Both the position numbers and the translations under genes were made by a program. A stretch of 6,523 nt of DNA from NCBI GenBank assembly GCA_016867005.1, contig VGKM01000065.1, positions 1-6,523 of the forward strand, in the 5' to 3' direction. This document shows positions 6,251 through 6,523 of this stretch, one piece after another. Every line of letters starts with the position of its first letter. The first letter of the stretch is position 1. Under the pieces are notes generated by a model, which saw only the letters and a list, made by a program, of their open reading frames with translations, was not told where the DNA came from and did no database searches. The stretch comes from Candidatus Omnitrophota bacterium. Its GTDB lineage: Bacteria > Omnitrophota > Gorgyraeia > Gygaellales > Profunditerraquicolaceae.

Positions 6251-6523
6251 TTATGCCGGACATTTCTTTTTTTGTCTTTGCGCGGCAGCATTTTTCCCGG
6301 AGTTTTCTTGACCCGGAGAAACCCTTGGTATACCAGGCAAAGAATTTACGGAACAATACGGCCCCTCCTCTTTCTCCGTAAAAATCTATACAGGAATTCA
6401 AATGCTCAACAATCGTATCAATAATTTCTTTTTCGGACGGCCGGGGTACAATGGCCCCGTCTTTTAAAAACCGGCTGATTTCTTTAAAAATCCATGGGTT
6501 GCCCAAAGCGCCCCTTGCCACTG
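6228..6523 (-). CDS. tRNA-dihydrouridine synthase, C-terminal part (5' end outside window)
   Basis: This is the last 97 codons of a Dus-family flavoenzyme, which reduces specific uridines in tRNA to dihydrouridine with FMN and NAD(P)H. The frame is open to the right edge. The first visible codon, GTG, is most likely an internal Val and not a start, because the visible sequence begins inside the conserved end of the TIM barrel: VARGALGNPWIF, where the Arg-Gly segment helps hold FMN phosphate. The remainder is the family's helical domain: an EHLNSCIDFYGERGG segment (39-53), LFRKFFAWYTKGF (56-68) and an REKCCRAKTKKEM segment (75-87). This most resembles the DusB/NifR3 branch, but without the catalytic Cys and N-terminal half I do not assign a subfamily. 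It ends TAG at 6228, 12 bp before the mini-BatD start, and probably heads or continues the same leftward operon. Confidence 0.9.
   Translation of the reverse strand, partial: VARGALGNPWIFKEISRFLKDGAIVPRPSEKEIIDTIVEHLNSCIDFYGERGGAVLFRKFFAWYTKGFSGSRKLREKCCRAKTKKEMSGIIEELSKL

Noticed and set aside
6519..6521. GTG as the start codon of the Dus gene
   Set aside because: The visible sequence begins in the conserved end of the Dus barrel (ARGALGNPWIF), so this GTG encodes an internal Val and the gene continues beyond the window.

Overview
The window is a compact, leftward-transcribed housekeeping operon. All nine supported genes lie on the minus strand. In transcription order (right to left) they are: the 3' end of a tRNA-dihydrouridine synthase gene, a small exported BatD-like protein, recG, rsmD, coaD, a DUF177/YceD protein, rpmF, plsX, and fabH, which lacks only its last few codons at the left edge. 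I see no mobile element, CRISPR array, RNA gene or tRNA.

The organism is a bacterium of moderate GC content, probably with a Gram-negative type envelope because the BatD-like protein carries a signal peptide and its family is periplasm-facing. Divergent but complete housekeeping proteins, dense packing and a BatD-type gene beside recG would fit an uncultured lineage such as Omnitrophota or another PVC-related group. This placement is inference from protein style, not from a marker search.

Layout: 6523-6228 dus (its 5' part is outside the window); 6215-5781 mini-BatD, preceded by a perfect TATAAT that would place the transcription start on the ATG; 5757-3685 recG; 3683-3144 rsmD; 3142-2663 coaD; 2666-2253 yceD-like; 2266-2063 rpmF, nested 14 bp into yceD; a 75-bp gap, the largest in the window; 1987-971 plsX; 966-1 fabH. 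No other junction leaves more than 23 bp, and two pairs overlap.

Functionally the cluster joins ribosome and tRNA maturation (Dus, RsmD, L32, YceD-like), replication-fork repair (RecG), coenzyme A synthesis (CoaD) and entry into phospholipid and fatty-acid synthesis (PlsX, FabH). The rsmD-coaD and yceD-rpmF-plsX-fabH orders are widely conserved in bacteria and plausibly tie membrane-lipid output to ribosome production. The least ordinary element is the mini-BatD gene: a single secreted BatD-type domain with no membrane anchor, in a housekeeping operon, apparently with its own leaderless-type promoter inside the end of dus. I found no clearly new multi-gene system.
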